64,000 nt of DNA from UBA11574 sp964591175 (GTDB lineage: Bacteria > Desulfobacterota > Desulfobacteria > Desulfobacterales > UBA11574), in assembly GCA_964591175.1 (NCBI GenBank), contig CAZQAF010000001.1, positions 46,735 through 110,734 on the forward strand, in the 5' to 3' direction. Under the pieces are notes generated by a model, which saw nothing but the letters and a program-made list of their open reading frames with translations, searched no databases and was not told the DNA's origin. Each line of letters starts with the position of its first letter. Within the stretch, counting starts at the first letter, position 1. Below are positions 44,426 through 54,644 of this stretch, in pieces. The position numbers and the translations under genes were made by a program.

Positions 44426-46492
44426 ATGGAAAACGAAGTATTTTTGCAGGAACATAAATATTATAGAAAACTTATCGAGAGTGCTACGGATTATGTGGTT
44501 GCCATCAATCGCAACTATCAGATCATTATGGCCAACGAACTATTTAAAAATGAGTTCGGCATGCAACCCAATGATTTCTGCTACAAAGTATGGAAAGACA
44601 GAAAGGAGAAATGTAAAGACTGCCTGGTTGCGAAAACATACCGGGACGGCTGGGGACACTGGAATGTCGAAAATGTCCACATGAAAGACGGCAGAGTCGC
44701 CAAAATGCTGATTAAAGCGATTCCGGTCAAGAATGAACAAGGCAAGGTGGTTTATGTTCTGGAAAGAGCGACCGATATCACGGAAAGGCAGCACATTCAG
44801 GAAAACATCGATAAAATCGTGGGCAATCTCGAAGATATGCTGGCCAATCGTCTGGAAGAGCTGCAAAAATCCGAAGAGAAATATCGAACCATATTTGAGC
44901 GGTCCCGGGATGCCATCATTCTCACCAATCCCAATGGCGACATTGTGGAGGTTAACCAGGCCGGTGTCCGTATCCTTGGGTATGAGACTCAGAAGGAAGT
45001 ACTGGCGGTTCAATCTGTTTCAAGACTTTTTGAAAGCAAAGAATACTTTAAATTCCAGGAAAAGGTTTCGCGTGAAGGCTTTGTCAAGGAGCTCGAAACC
45101 CGCCTGTTCGGTAAAAATGATCGAACGTTCGATGCGCTGATCACATCCAATGTTACGGTCGACGTCACGGGGAGAATAACCGGTTATGTATTGATTATAA
45201 GAGACATTACCGCGAGGAAGATTTCACAAAGGCAAATCGAAAAACGCAATATCCGATTGAATATTTTAAATGCCATATCCAAAAGCGTCAGCAGTAGTCT
45301 GAATCTTGATGAAATTTTAAATAGCGCTATCGATAAAATTCTCGAGGTTCTCGAATCCGACAGCGTCAGAATTTATCTGCTGGACCAGAAAAGAAAGGTT
45401 CTCAAACTGGTGGCGCACAAAGGTATTTCAGCCAAATTGATCGACGAACCCTTTATGCAGTATCGTGATCCCGGTGACGGGTTGTTGGGTCAGACCATAA
45501 TGGATGGCGAGACCCGCTTGGTGGACAATTTTTTGAGGTCCCAGGATCCTTATGTCGATTCGATTATCGAAGAGGGCCTTCATTCTACCGCTTATATACC
45601 GCTGTCCACAAAAGGAATACTGATGGGCGTCATGTGCGTGGGAAGCCATTATCCCATTGAGTTTGCATCCGGATATATTGAATTTTTAACGGCTATCGGG
45701 AGCCAGATCGGCGTTGCCGTGGATAATGCAAATTTATATGAAAACATAAAACGGGCCTATGAAGATCTCAAAGATGCCCAGGAACAGATTGTTCAGTCGG
45801 AAAAACTGGCCTCGCTTGGGAAATTGGCCGCCACTATCGCCCATGAGATAAACAACCCCCTTGCCGCGGTTCTGACCTATATCCGGCTGATGATAAAGCT
45901 AAAAGACCGGAATCAATTTTCTTCCGACAGGCTCGATGACATCACCCGATATTTGGCCACCATGGAGTCGGAAACCGCCCGGTGCGGAGAGATCGTAAAA
46001 AATCTTTTGGCATTTTCCCGCCAGTCTAAAATCACCATCAAGCGCCATCGCGTTGCCGACATTATTGACAGGACCTTGAGTTTGATTGCCCATGATTTGG
46101 AAATGAAAGAAATTCATTTGAAAAAGAACATCGAGCCGGATCTGCCCGATGTTCACTGTGATTTTCAGCAGATTCAGCAGGCCCTGTTAAATCTCATGTA
46201 CAATGCGTCAGACGCTATGGTTCAAGGCGGTACGCTGACGGTGACCGCCCGTAGAAAAGCCGGAGCCGAAACGTTTTTAGAGGTCGTGGTTTCGGATACG
46301 GGACGCGGCATTTCCGATGAAGACAAGGAAAAGATATTCGATCCTTTTTTTACAACCAAAGAAGAGGGGAAAAATGTGGGCCTTGGTTTATCGGTGGTTT
46401 ACGGCATTATTACGCGGCACAACGGAACCATTGAATTGGAAAGCGAGGCCGGAAAGGGAAGCACTTTCAAATTGAGTCTGCCATGTGGCTGA
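44426..46492 (+). CDS. Soluble PAS-PAS-GAF sensor histidine kinase
   Basis: About 688 residues without membrane helices. PAS 1 (about 10-125) has a cysteine cluster, DFCYKVW and KCKDCLVAK, which may bind a metal or redox cofactor; PAS 2 (about 145-275) begins KYRTIFERSRDAI; a GAF domain (about 290-440) follows. The H-box is TIAHEINNPLAAVLTYIRL, with N-box NLMYNASDAM, G1 SDTGRGIS and G2 VGLGLSVVYGI boxes. The ATG at 44426 has GAGG just before it; a TTG nine bases earlier is in frame. The next gene encodes an NtrC-type regulator, its probable partner. Confidence 0.87.
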   Translation: MENEVFLQEHKYYRKLIESATDYVVAINRNYQIIMANELFKNEFGMQPNDFCYKVWKDRKEKCKDCLVAKTYRDGWGHWNVENVHMKDGRVAKMLIKAIPVKNEQGKVVYVLERATDITERQHIQENIDKIVGNLEDMLANRLEELQKSEEKYRTIFERSRDAIILTNPNGDIVEVNQAGVRILGYETQKEVLAVQSVSRLFESKEYFKFQEKVSREGFVKELETRLFGKNDRTFDALITSNVTVDVTGRITGYVLIIRDITARKISQRQIEKRNIRLNILNAISKSVSSSLNLDEILNSAIDKILEVLESDSVRIYLLDQKRKVLKLVAHKGISAKLIDEPFMQYRDPGDGLLGQTIMDGETRLVDNFLRSQDPYVDSIIEEGLHSTAYIPLSTKGILMGVMCVGSHYPIEFASGYIEFLTAIGSQIGVAVDNANLYENIKRAYEDLKDAQEQIVQSEKLASLGKLAATIAHEINNPLAAVLTYIRLMIKLKDRNQFSSDRLDDITRYLATMESETARCGEIVKNLLAFSRQSKITIKRHRVADIIDRTLSLIAHDLEMKEIHLKKNIEPDLPDVHCDFQQIQQALLNLMYNASDAMVQGGTLTVTARRKAGAETFLEVVVSDTGRGISDEDKEKIFDPFFTTKEEGKNVGLGLSVVYGIITRHNGTIELESEAGKGSTFKLSLPCG

Positions 46493-46546
46493 TTTCGGTA
46501 AAAGCCATTTGATTTACAACCAAAAGATGAAGGGAAGGAGCCGACA

Positions 46547-47896
46547 ATGACCAAAAACCCCCGAATTCTTGTCGTTGATGATGAAGCGCCGATGCGAGAA
46601 GCGCTTTATGACTGGCTCAAGGAGGATGGTTATGAGGTTGGTCTGGCTGAAAGCGGAAAAGATGCCATTGCCATTGCCTTGGAAAAAAGCTGGGACGTCA
46701 TATTGCTGGATCTGAAAATGCCGGGCATGGATGGACTGGAAACCTTGAGACAGCTTAAGGGAGAAGCGGTTGGGACAGATGCCGAAATACTCATGATGAC
46801 CGCCTATGCCACCGTAGATACAGCGGTTCAGGCCATGAAAGAAGGGGCTTTTGATTATCTTGTCAAACCCTTTGCCCCGGACGAGATCGAAATGCAAATC
46901 AAAAAAATTGTCGCCCACCGGGAATTGGTTCTGGAGAACATATTACTGCGTCAGAAGCTGGAGGAAAGGTCAGAATATGATGAAATTATAGGGAAAAGCG
47001 ATGCCATGCAGGAAATTTACGATTTGATTTCCCAGGTGGCACCTACGGACTCCACCGTACTGATAACCGGAGAAAGCGGTACGGGTAAGGAATTGGTCGC
47101 ACAGGCGATTCACGGCAACAGTTTGCGCTGCTACATGCCGTTTGTCGCCGTAAGCTGCGGGGCGCTTCCCGACTCTTTGCTGGAGAGTGAACTTTTCGGG
47201 TATGAAAAAGGGGCTTTTACAGGCGCAGAGCATACCAAAAAGGGGCGCTTTGAAATGGCTGATAAGGGGACACTTTTTCTGGATGAAATCGGTGATATCA
47301 GTTTAAAAACACAGGTGGATCTATTAAGGGTTTTGCAGGGGAAGGAGTTCAGGCGTCTGGGAGGCCAGGAAGAAATTAGCGTGGATGTGCGTATCTTGGC
47401 AGCGACCCACCGAGATTTGAAAAAGGCGATTTCTGAAAACACATTTCGTGAAGATCTTTTTTACCGTTTAAATGTCATTTCGATCCATGTCCCGCCGTTG
47501 AGAGAACGAAAAGACGATATTTCGCTGCTGGTAAGCGCATTTATACGCCGGTATTGTTTGGAAATGAATAAGGAACGGGTAAACATCGCGCCGTCCGCCT
47601 TGAAAATGTTAATGGATTACGACTGGCCCGGAAATGTCAGAGAATTGGAAAACGTTATTGAAAGAGCGCTCGTTATTGGCAGGGGCAAAGAAATCGTCAC
47701 GGATGATCTTCCGTTTACGCGTAAAGAACTGGCGTCTGCTGAAGTTCCCAAATCGTTAAAATCAATGGAAAAAATGCATATCAACAGAATCCTTGAAGAA
47801 ACGAATTGGAACATCAGCAAAACCGCCCGTCTTTTGGAAGTCGACCGGCAGACGCTCTATAATAAAATTGCAAAATATAAGATTGAAAAGGAATAA
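46547..47896 (+). CDS. NtrC-family sigma54-dependent response regulator
   Basis: The 449-residue protein has a receiver domain (VVDDEA, phospho-acceptor Asp in VILLDLKMPGMDG, KPFAP), a sigma54 AAA+ domain (Walker A GESGTGKELVA, ESELFGYEKGAFTGA with the GAFTGA loop, Walker B LFLDEIGDI, LREDLFYRLNVI-like EDLFYRLNVISIHVPPLRER), and a Fis-type HTH at the end (NISKTARLLEVDRQTLYNKI). AAGGAG precedes the ATG. It probably activates sigma54 promoters when phosphorylated by the neighbouring kinase. Confidence 0.94.
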   Translation: MTKNPRILVVDDEAPMREALYDWLKEDGYEVGLAESGKDAIAIALEKSWDVILLDLKMPGMDGLETLRQLKGEAVGTDAEILMMTAYATVDTAVQAMKEGAFDYLVKPFAPDEIEMQIKKIVAHRELVLENILLRQKLEERSEYDEIIGKSDAMQEIYDLISQVAPTDSTVLITGESGTGKELVAQAIHGNSLRCYMPFVAVSCGALPDSLLESELFGYEKGAFTGAEHTKKGRFEMADKGTLFLDEIGDISLKTQVDLLRVLQGKEFRRLGGQEEISVDVRILAATHRDLKKAISENTFREDLFYRLNVISIHVPPLRERKDDISLLVSAFIRRYCLEMNKERVNIAPSALKMLMDYDWPGNVRELENVIERALVIGRGKEIVTDDLPFTRKELASAEVPKSLKSMEKMHINRILEETNWNISKTARLLEVDRQTLYNKIAKYKIEKE

Positions 47897-47905
47897 CAGA
47901 TCGAT

Positions 47906-48463
47906 TTGCCAGACTGCGTGACCATTTGTTCTCTGGGCTCGGTTGACGAAGGGATTCTGGATCACATTGCGAAATGTATTTCGATCCGATGCGGTCTTTC
48001 CTGCAGGGTTTCCATGGGAATGGGAAATCCTCGATATGCCTATAATGATATCCGGGGCCAGTATAATTCAAAACTGATATTAAAACATCTCCTTCAACAA
48101 AGCGCCTATGATACCCTTCGCCTTGTCGGCGTGACGTCAGTGGATTTGTATGTGCCGATCTTAAAGTTTGTCTTCGGCTTGGCGCAGATCGACGGCAAAT
48201 GTTCGATTATATCCCTGCACCGGCTTTATCCCCGATTTTATGACCAACCCGCCGATCCGGATCTTTTCTTGTCCCGTGTGGAAAAGACGGCGTTGCATGA
48301 GTTAGGGCACACCTTCGGTATAACCCATTGCAGAGATCGACACTGTGTGATGTTTTCCTCGACCCGGATTGAAGATACGGATTTCAAACGCGCCGAATTT
48401 TGTCCCACCTGTTTGGAACTTTTTCATTGGTTTCTTAATAAATCCTCGATCAAATCACCATAG
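47906..48463 (+). CDS. Archaemetzincin-family zinc metalloprotease
   Basis: The 185-residue protein has the family zinc motif HELGHTFGITHCRDRHCVM, in which the His residues bind zinc, Glu is catalytic, and the two further Cys (CxxDxHC) together with FCPTC bind a second zinc. LVGVTSVDLYVPILKFVFG is also typical. Archaemetzincins are common in archaea and rarer in bacteria; natural substrates are unknown. It starts with TTG (47906) or GTG (47918), 9-21 bp after the NtrC gene, so it is probably co-transcribed with the two-component genes. Confidence 0.9.
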   Translation: MPDCVTICSLGSVDEGILDHIAKCISIRCGLSCRVSMGMGNPRYAYNDIRGQYNSKLILKHLLQQSAYDTLRLVGVTSVDLYVPILKFVFGLAQIDGKCSIISLHRLYPRFYDQPADPDLFLSRVEKTALHELGHTFGITHCRDRHCVMFSSTRIEDTDFKRAEFCPTCLELFHWFLNKSSIKSP

Positions 48464-48796
48464 TCCGGATTTCCAAAGCAACCGGTTCTTGAGATGTGCC
48501 GAAAATTTCTGCATACTGTCTTTTTTTTCGACAACCCATGAATATGTTGAATTAATAAAAGGTTATCCTCACACGCATTCTGCGAAGATAAATATATGCC
48601 GAAAATATCGGCAATACTCTCTTTGGGACAATAGTCGATTCAAGGCTTTCTTTGGAAATATTACTATAGTTAAATCTAATAGTTACAATATTTCCCCAAT
48701 GTCTTGTTCGATTTTGGCACAGACCTTGCTCAAAAAATAAAAAAAATGGAAAAAAATTGAACAAATCATATCATCATTTAAAAAGGAGGAGATCAA
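48464..48796. other. Intergenic stretch, no gene seen
   Basis: This AT-rich 333-bp gap has no recognisable gene, repeat or hairpin. A good AAAAAGGAGGAG site lies at its right end for the GcvH-like gene. Confidence 0.5.
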
Positions 48797-49726
48797 ATGG
48801 AAGCCAGCAGAAAAAGGGAATCGATGAAAATCGTACCACCGGGGAAGAAAAAATGTGTATGGATGGAGGCCGGGGTTGTTTCCTATAAACTGTGCGACAA
48901 CAACTTTGACTGTTCTACCTGCGTATACGACCATGGCATGCATGAAAGGGTTGCCCGATATAAAGAAAAAGTTGCCATGCAACCTGTTGAAGTAACACCG
49001 GATAAATTTACCGAAACATGGGCGGACAAGATGATGCAGCTTCCGGCCAGCCGACGTAAATGCCGTTATATGATCACCGGAGAGGTGGTTCGTAAAATAT
49101 GCCCCAATGCCTATGAGTGCGGCACATGTTCCTTTGACCAGATGATGCAGGAACGACTGCAGACAGAGACGCTTCCGGTGTATGCCCTGAGCCGGGAAAG
49201 CGGTTTTGAAATGGCCGAAGATTTCTATTACCACGAAGGCCACACATGGGCCAAACCGGAATACGGCGGACGCGTGAGAGTGGGGCTGGATGATTTTGCC
49301 CAAAAACTGATTGGTAAACTCGCAAGGATTGAATTGCCGAATGTCGGGCAGGAAATAAAACAGGGTAAAGTGGGATTTCAAGTCAGACGCAATGGCGAAA
49401 TAGCAAAAGTGCTTTCCCCGATAGACGGTATCGTGACCAATGTGAATGAGGCGCTTCGGGATCAACCTGATCTGGCCAATGAATCTCCCTATGAAAATGG
49501 GTGGTTATTTACCATCGAGCCGACCAGACTGCGTAAAAACTTAAAGGAACTCTTCTATGGACAAGAAGCCCATAATTTTATAAGCGAGGAAAAAGAAAAG
49601 CTCTTTGCCATGGCCAATCAGGATTTGCGATTGGCTGCAGACGGCGGTGGTTCGGTCGAAGATATTTCCCAAGAACTCGAAGGAGAAAAATGGGCCAATT
49701 TTGTAAAAAGTTTTCTTAAAACCTGA
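48797..49726 (+). CDS. GcvH-like protein lacking the lipoyl lysine, with two N-terminal Cys4 modules
   Basis: The 309-residue protein has two copies of a four-cysteine module with identical spacing: Cys20, 33, 39, 42 and Cys89, 102, 108, 111. These resemble small Zn or Fe-S binding units. Residues about 140-250 fit the lipoyl-type GcvH fold (YYHEGHTWAKPE, VGLDDFAQKLIG, LPNVGQEI, SPIDGIVTNVNEAL, PYENGWLFTI). At the lipoylation position, seven before the SPIDG Ser, there is Gly200 rather than Lys, so ordinary lipoylation is not possible. It may be a scaffold or adaptor. It lies directly before the Hdr cluster and ends at a terminator. Confidence 0.8.
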   Translation: MEASRKRESMKIVPPGKKKCVWMEAGVVSYKLCDNNFDCSTCVYDHGMHERVARYKEKVAMQPVEVTPDKFTETWADKMMQLPASRRKCRYMITGEVVRKICPNAYECGTCSFDQMMQERLQTETLPVYALSRESGFEMAEDFYYHEGHTWAKPEYGGRVRVGLDDFAQKLIGKLARIELPNVGQEIKQGKVGFQVRRNGEIAKVLSPIDGIVTNVNEALRDQPDLANESPYENGWLFTIEPTRLRKNLKELFYGQEAHNFISEEKEKLFAMANQDLRLAADGGGSVEDISQELEGEKWANFVKSFLKT

Positions 49727-49770
49727 TGGTGAAGCTTTCCGTCTTTACCCGGATATTGCAGTGTCCGATT

Positions 49771-49815
49771 AAATAAGCCTCCTGTTTCGTTAAGGATCAG
49801 GAGGTTTATTTTTTT
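49771..49815 (+). terminator. Intrinsic terminator after the GcvH-like gene
   Basis: AAATAAGCCTCCTG pairs with CAGGAGGTTTATT across a 13-nt loop, and TTTTTTT follows. This separates the GcvH-like gene from the Hdr operon. Confidence 0.8.
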
Positions 49816-49890
49816 GTGGTGGATTTTAGAAATAATTATTATCCATAACGTTTGAGCCTGCCCTGGATGAGTCTGTTTCAAGGCTGTCTT

Positions 49891-49981
49891 TTATCATGTG
49901 TTAAATTCCCAGTTAAATTAAAGAAGTATTTTTTAGCATGTGTCAAATTAGGGTTGACAAATTTAGCATATAGGATAAAAG
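49891..49981 (+). promoter_or_regulatory. Tandem repeats and promoter candidate before the Hdr operon
   Basis: Two related direct repeats, 42 bp apart, begin TTATCATGTGTTAAATT (49891) and TTAGCATGTGTCAAATT (49933). Within the second, TGTCAA and TTGACA form an inverted repeat across 7 nt; TTGACA (49954-49959) could be a -35 with TAAAAG 16 nt on. Operator plus promoter is the likely reading. Confidence 0.45.
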
Positions 49982-50070
49982 AATTGTTTGTTTTTGATCC
50001 ACTGGTTCATCAATTAATGGATTATGGATTCAATCTTCTTCACTTAAAAAAATAAAATAAGGAGCACTGT

Positions 50071-53000
50071 ATGACCGCGAAAGTTAACGGTTCTGTTCTA
50101 GTGGTGGGTGCCGGGATTGCCGGTATGCAGTCCGCATTGGATCTTGCCGAATCCGGCTTTTATGTTCACCTGGTCGAAAGGTCGCCGGCTATCGGCGGTG
50201 TCATGGCGCAGTTGGACAAGACTTTTCCCACCAACGACTGTTCTATGTGAATTATTTCCCCCAAACTGGTCGAGGTCGGCCGGCATATCAACATCGAACT
50301 TCACACCTGTTCAAACATTGAAAGGATTGAAGGCGAGAACGGAAACTTTCACGTCACCTTACACAAAACCCCCCGCTATATTGATACCGACAAATGTACC
50401 GCCTGCGGTGATTGTGCCGGCGTGTGCCCTGTAACAATACCCAGCAAATATGATATGGGCCTGGCGGATCGGAAGGCCACTTATAAGCTGTATGCCCAAG
50501 CTATTCCGGGGAGTTTTGCCATAGAAAAGCTCGACACGGCCCCGTGCAGGATGGCGTGCCCGGCAAATTTGAATGTCCAGGGATACGTGGCCATGGTCAA
50601 GCAGGGAAAATACGAGGAGGCCGTCAAGATCATCATGGAGGATCTGCCGTTTCCGGGCATCCTCGGGCGAATCTGTCCCCATCGCTGCGAAAAAAGCTGC
50701 CGCCGGCTTGAATTGGATTCGTCGATTTCCATTCGTGAGCTTAAACGGGTGGCTGCGGATCATGTGGATCTGCGCGAGCTTCCGGTTCCGGATATTACGC
50801 CCAGAAATGAAAAGGTGGCGATTATCGGGGCCGGTCCTGCGGGTCTTACCGCCGCCTATTTTCTGGCCATCGACGGGTATGCGGTGAGTGTATACGAATC
50901 CATGCCCGAACCTGGCGGAATGATGCGTTACGGGATTCCCGAACACCGGCTGCCGCGGTCGGTGCTGGATGCGGAGATCGATAATCTCGAACGGTACGGG
51001 ATAACGATTCATACCAATACCGTTATCGGCAGGGACCTGACCCTTGAAGAACTCCGCGAACATGGGGCAAGTGCCATCTTTTTGTCCATCGGGGCCTGGA
51101 AAGGTTTGAAGCTCAGGATACCCGGCGAGGAGACCGCCGAAGGGATATCCGATGTAACGACCTTTTTACGGGAAGTGCATCTGGGGAATTTAAAGCAGCT
51201 TTCCGGGAAGGTGGTGGTCATCGGCGGGGGCCATTCGGCGCTGGATGCCGCGCGGGTGGCGCTTCGGCTGGGTGCGAGCGAAGCGCATATCATCTACCGC
51301 CGCAGCCGGAACGAGATGCTCGCGGAACCCGAGGAAGTGGAAGAGACTGAAGTCGAGGGCGTAAAGATCCATTTTCTGGTAGCGCCGATGAGCATATCCA
51401 ATGAAAACGACAAGGTGACCGGCATCGAGTGTATCCGGACCCGGTTGTCCGACATGGACAGCACCGGCCGTCGAAAGCCGATTCCCATAGAAGGCTCCGA
51501 ATTTTTTATCGAAGCCGACCATATTATCCCGGCCATCGGACAGGAGCCTGATTTTGCCGGTTTGACCCAAAAACTGAATCTCAACGTGTCCAAATGGGGG
51601 CTTCTGGAGGTGAATCCTGAAACCCTTCAAACGAACATCCCTGAAATCTTTGCGGGCGGGGATGTGATTTCAGGACCGGCTACGGTGATCGAGGCGGTAG
51701 AAGCGGGCCGGCGGGCCGCCAAATATATGGGGCAATATTTGCAGGGCAAAGACCTGCCTACCGAGTGGCAGGAGGAACCGCCCATGGGCACGAACTGGAA
51801 AGCGCCCTCAAAAGACGAACAGCTTAAAGACCGGTTGAAGGTTCCAACGCTGCCGAAGGAAAAAAGACTGTCGGGATTTGAAGAAGTGAGCCTTCAGGTG
51901 GACGAGACTTCAGCGCAGAAAGAGGCGGACCGTTGCCTGGACTGCGGAGGATGCTGTGAGTGCTATCAATGCGTGGAAGCCTGCGGTCCCGAGGCCGTCA
52001 CCTTTGAAACCCATGCCCAAAAACCCGAGACGGTGGCGCTTGAGGTGGGTTCGGTTATTCTGGCGCCGGGTTTTACGCCGTTTGATCCGTCGAAGTTCGA
52101 CAATTACAATTACGCGAAACATCCCAATATCGTCACGTCTACGGAATTTGAACGAATCCTTTCGGCCACAGGTCCCTTCATGGGGCATCTTACCCGGATA
52201 TCGGACAAGAAAGCGCCCAAAAAGATTGCATGGTTCCAATGCATCGGTTCCAGGGATCTTAATCGCTGTGACAATGCCTATTGTTCCTCCGTGTGTTGTA
52301 TGTATGCCGTCAAAGAGGCGGTCATCGCCAAAGAACACGCAGATTATGATCTGGATTGTGCGGTCTTTTTCATGGACATGCGAACGCCGGGAAAGGATTT
52401 TGAAAAATATTACAACGATGCCAAAGACAAACACGGCGTTCGGTTTATCAGGAGCCGGGTTCATACCATTGATCCTGTTCCGGGAACCGATGACCTTGAG
52501 GTTCGGTATGTCACTGAAAACGGTGAACTTAAAACCGAAATTTTCGACATGATCGTCCTTTCCGTGGGCATGGAAATATCACCGGAAATGGTGGATATCG
52601 CAAACGATCTCGGCATAGAACTGACGGATGGGAAATTTTGCAAGACATCGGATTTTCAATCTTTTGCATCATCAAGAGATGGTGTTTTTGTCTGCGGCGC
52701 ATTTCAGGGACCCAAAGATATCCCGGAGTCTGTCATGGAGGCAAGTGCCGCAGCCTGCAGCACCGGCGTTAATTTGTCATCAGCCCGGGGGTCTCTTGTC
52801 AAAGAGCGGAAATTTCCCGATGAAAGTGATATTTCCGGCGAGGAACCGCGCATCGGCGTGTTTGTGTGCAATTGCGGCATCAACATCGGCGGTGTTGCCG
52901 ATGTGCCGGCCATTGCCGAGTATACCAGAAGCTTGCCCAACGTCGCCTATGTGGAGGAGAACCTTTTTACCTGCAGTCAGGATACTCAGGATAAAATGGT

Positions 53001-54501
53001 CGAAGTCGTCAAAGAACAACATTTAAACCGTATCGTTGTTGCGGCCTGCACCCCGCGAACCCATGAGCCGCTGTTCCAGGAGACCATACGAAATGCAGGC
53101 TTGAATCCGTATCTTTTTGACATGGCCAACATCAGAAATCAGTGCACATGGGTTCACTCGGATGACAAGAAAACCGCCACGGAAAAATCCAAAGATCTCA
53201 TTCGGATGGCCGTCAACAGGGCATCTCTGCTGGAGCCGATTCCGGCTGTTTCCGTGGACATCAATAAATCCGCCCTGGTCGTCGGCGGCGGTGTCGCCGG
53301 CATGACCGCTGCGCTGAGTTTGGCCGATCAGGGCTTTCCGGCAACGATTGTGGAAAAATCATCAGAACTTGGCGGCGTTGCAAAGGATCTCAAAAAGACC
53401 TGGAAGGGGCGGGATGTTCAGGAATTTCTTTCGGGTCTGGTGGAAAAAGTGACACAGCACCCCGGCATCGAGGTGTTGACGGATTCGGAGGTGAAGGGCG
53501 CATCCGGATTTGTGGGCAACTTCGAGACCCAGGTATCCAACGGGAATGGTACGAAATCGGTGAAACACGGGGTAACCATTATCGCCACCGGCGGAAAGCC
53601 GGCGGATGTCGACGAGTACCTTTACGGTCAAAATCCCCGGGTGAGCCGCTGGCATGATCTGGAGCATGATCCCGATAAATTAAAGGATGCCGAGAGCGTG
53701 GTATTTATCCAGTGCGTTGGATCCAGAGATGACAACCGGCCGTATTGTTCGCGGATTTGCTGCACGTCTTCCGTATTGCAGGCCATTTCCATCAAAGAAG
53801 AACACCCGGAAACCGATGTTTTTATCCTATACAGAGATATCCGGACTTACGGTGAAAGGGAGATGCTCTATAAGAAAGCAAGAGAAAAAGGGGTCATTTT
53901 TGTCCGTTACTCCCTTGACAACAAGCCCGAGATCGTCGAAGTCGAGGATGGACTTGAAGTCAGTGTGTTTGACCCTGTTTTGCAAAGAAATTTAAATATA
54001 AAGGCGGACTACGTTAATCTGGCGACGGCGATTGAGCCGGCGGATAATACGGCAATATCGGAGTATTATAAAATTCCGCTCAATGCCGAAAACTTTTTCA
54101 TGGAGGCCCATGCCAAATTGCGGCCGGTGGATTTTGCCACCGACGGTATTTTCCTGTGCGGACTGGCCCATTATCCCAAGGGCATTGACGAAAGCATCGC
54201 CCAGGCCATGGCCGCCGCCGGCCGGGCCACGACCGTTTTGGCAAAGGATTCCGTGCAGATTTCTCCGCTGGTGTCCCAGGTGGATGCCGATAAGTGCATC
54301 GGTTGCGGGTTGTGCACGGAGGTTTGCGCGTTTTCGGCCATCGAACTGGAAGAGATTGAAGGAAAGGGCTATCGCGCCAAGAATATCTCAGCGTCCTGCA
54401 AAGGATGCGGGCTTTGCGCGGCATCATGTCCGCAGCATGCGATTGACATGCTCCATTTCCGGGATGCACAGATTATCGCATCGGTGTGTGCGGCAGTATA
54501 A
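50071..54501 (+). CDS. hdrA: Selenocysteine-containing HdrA with a GltD/NfnB-like insertion
   Basis: The true gene starts at ATG 50071 after AAGGAG and reads through TGA at 50248 (residue 60), giving 1,476 residues. The TGA falls in TNDCSM-U-IISPKL, where HdrA normally has a cluster-binding Cys. Order of domains: HdrA FAD motif GAGIAG (13-18); ferredoxin CTACGDCAGVCP (109-120); GltD/NfnB-type domain (about 155-570) with APCRMACPANL, IGAGPAGLTAAYF and IGGGHSALDAARVAL; a Cys-rich CLDCGGCCECYQC segment (about 625); HdrA core; second FAD region GGGVAG (about 1070); two C-terminal [4Fe-4S] motifs (about 1409 and 1443). Such large HdrAs can link pyridine nucleotide to the complex. Cytoplasmic electron bifurcation is inferred. 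Confidence 0.92.
50248..50283 (+). promoter_or_regulatory. UGA-Sec codon and SECIS hairpin in hdrA copy 1
   Basis: TGA at 50248-50250 is followed after 15 nt by the stem CTGGTC/GGCCGG (50266-50283) with loop GAGGTC. The placement and a G-rich loop fit bacterial SECIS elements. The hairpin bases are the same in hdrA copy 2. Confidence 0.8.
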
Positions 54502-54600
54502 ATGGTTGAATCGTTAAATCGTCGAATGGTTAAATAGTTAATACATAAGAAATTGCGACGTGACTATTGAGCGGCTCGACAGCTTAACCAGTGTCCGTCA
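54502..54600. repeat. Octanucleotide repeats (GTTAAAT type)
   Basis: After hdrA, tandem 8-mers GGTTGAAT, CGTTAAAT, CGTCGAAT, GGTTAAAT and AGTTAAT begin at 54504. The right part has CAGCTTAACCAG, a loose inverse match. It lies inside the Hdr operon. Confidence 0.55.
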
Positions 54601-54644
54601 ATTCATATGAAGGGGCACTGCCTAAAATTTAAAGGGTGATATAA

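Noticed and set aside
50248..50250. TGA in hdrA as a real stop or a frameshift pseudogene
   Set aside because: The frame continues without shift, the site is a conserved Cys position, a hairpin follows at the right distance, and four neighbours show the same pattern.
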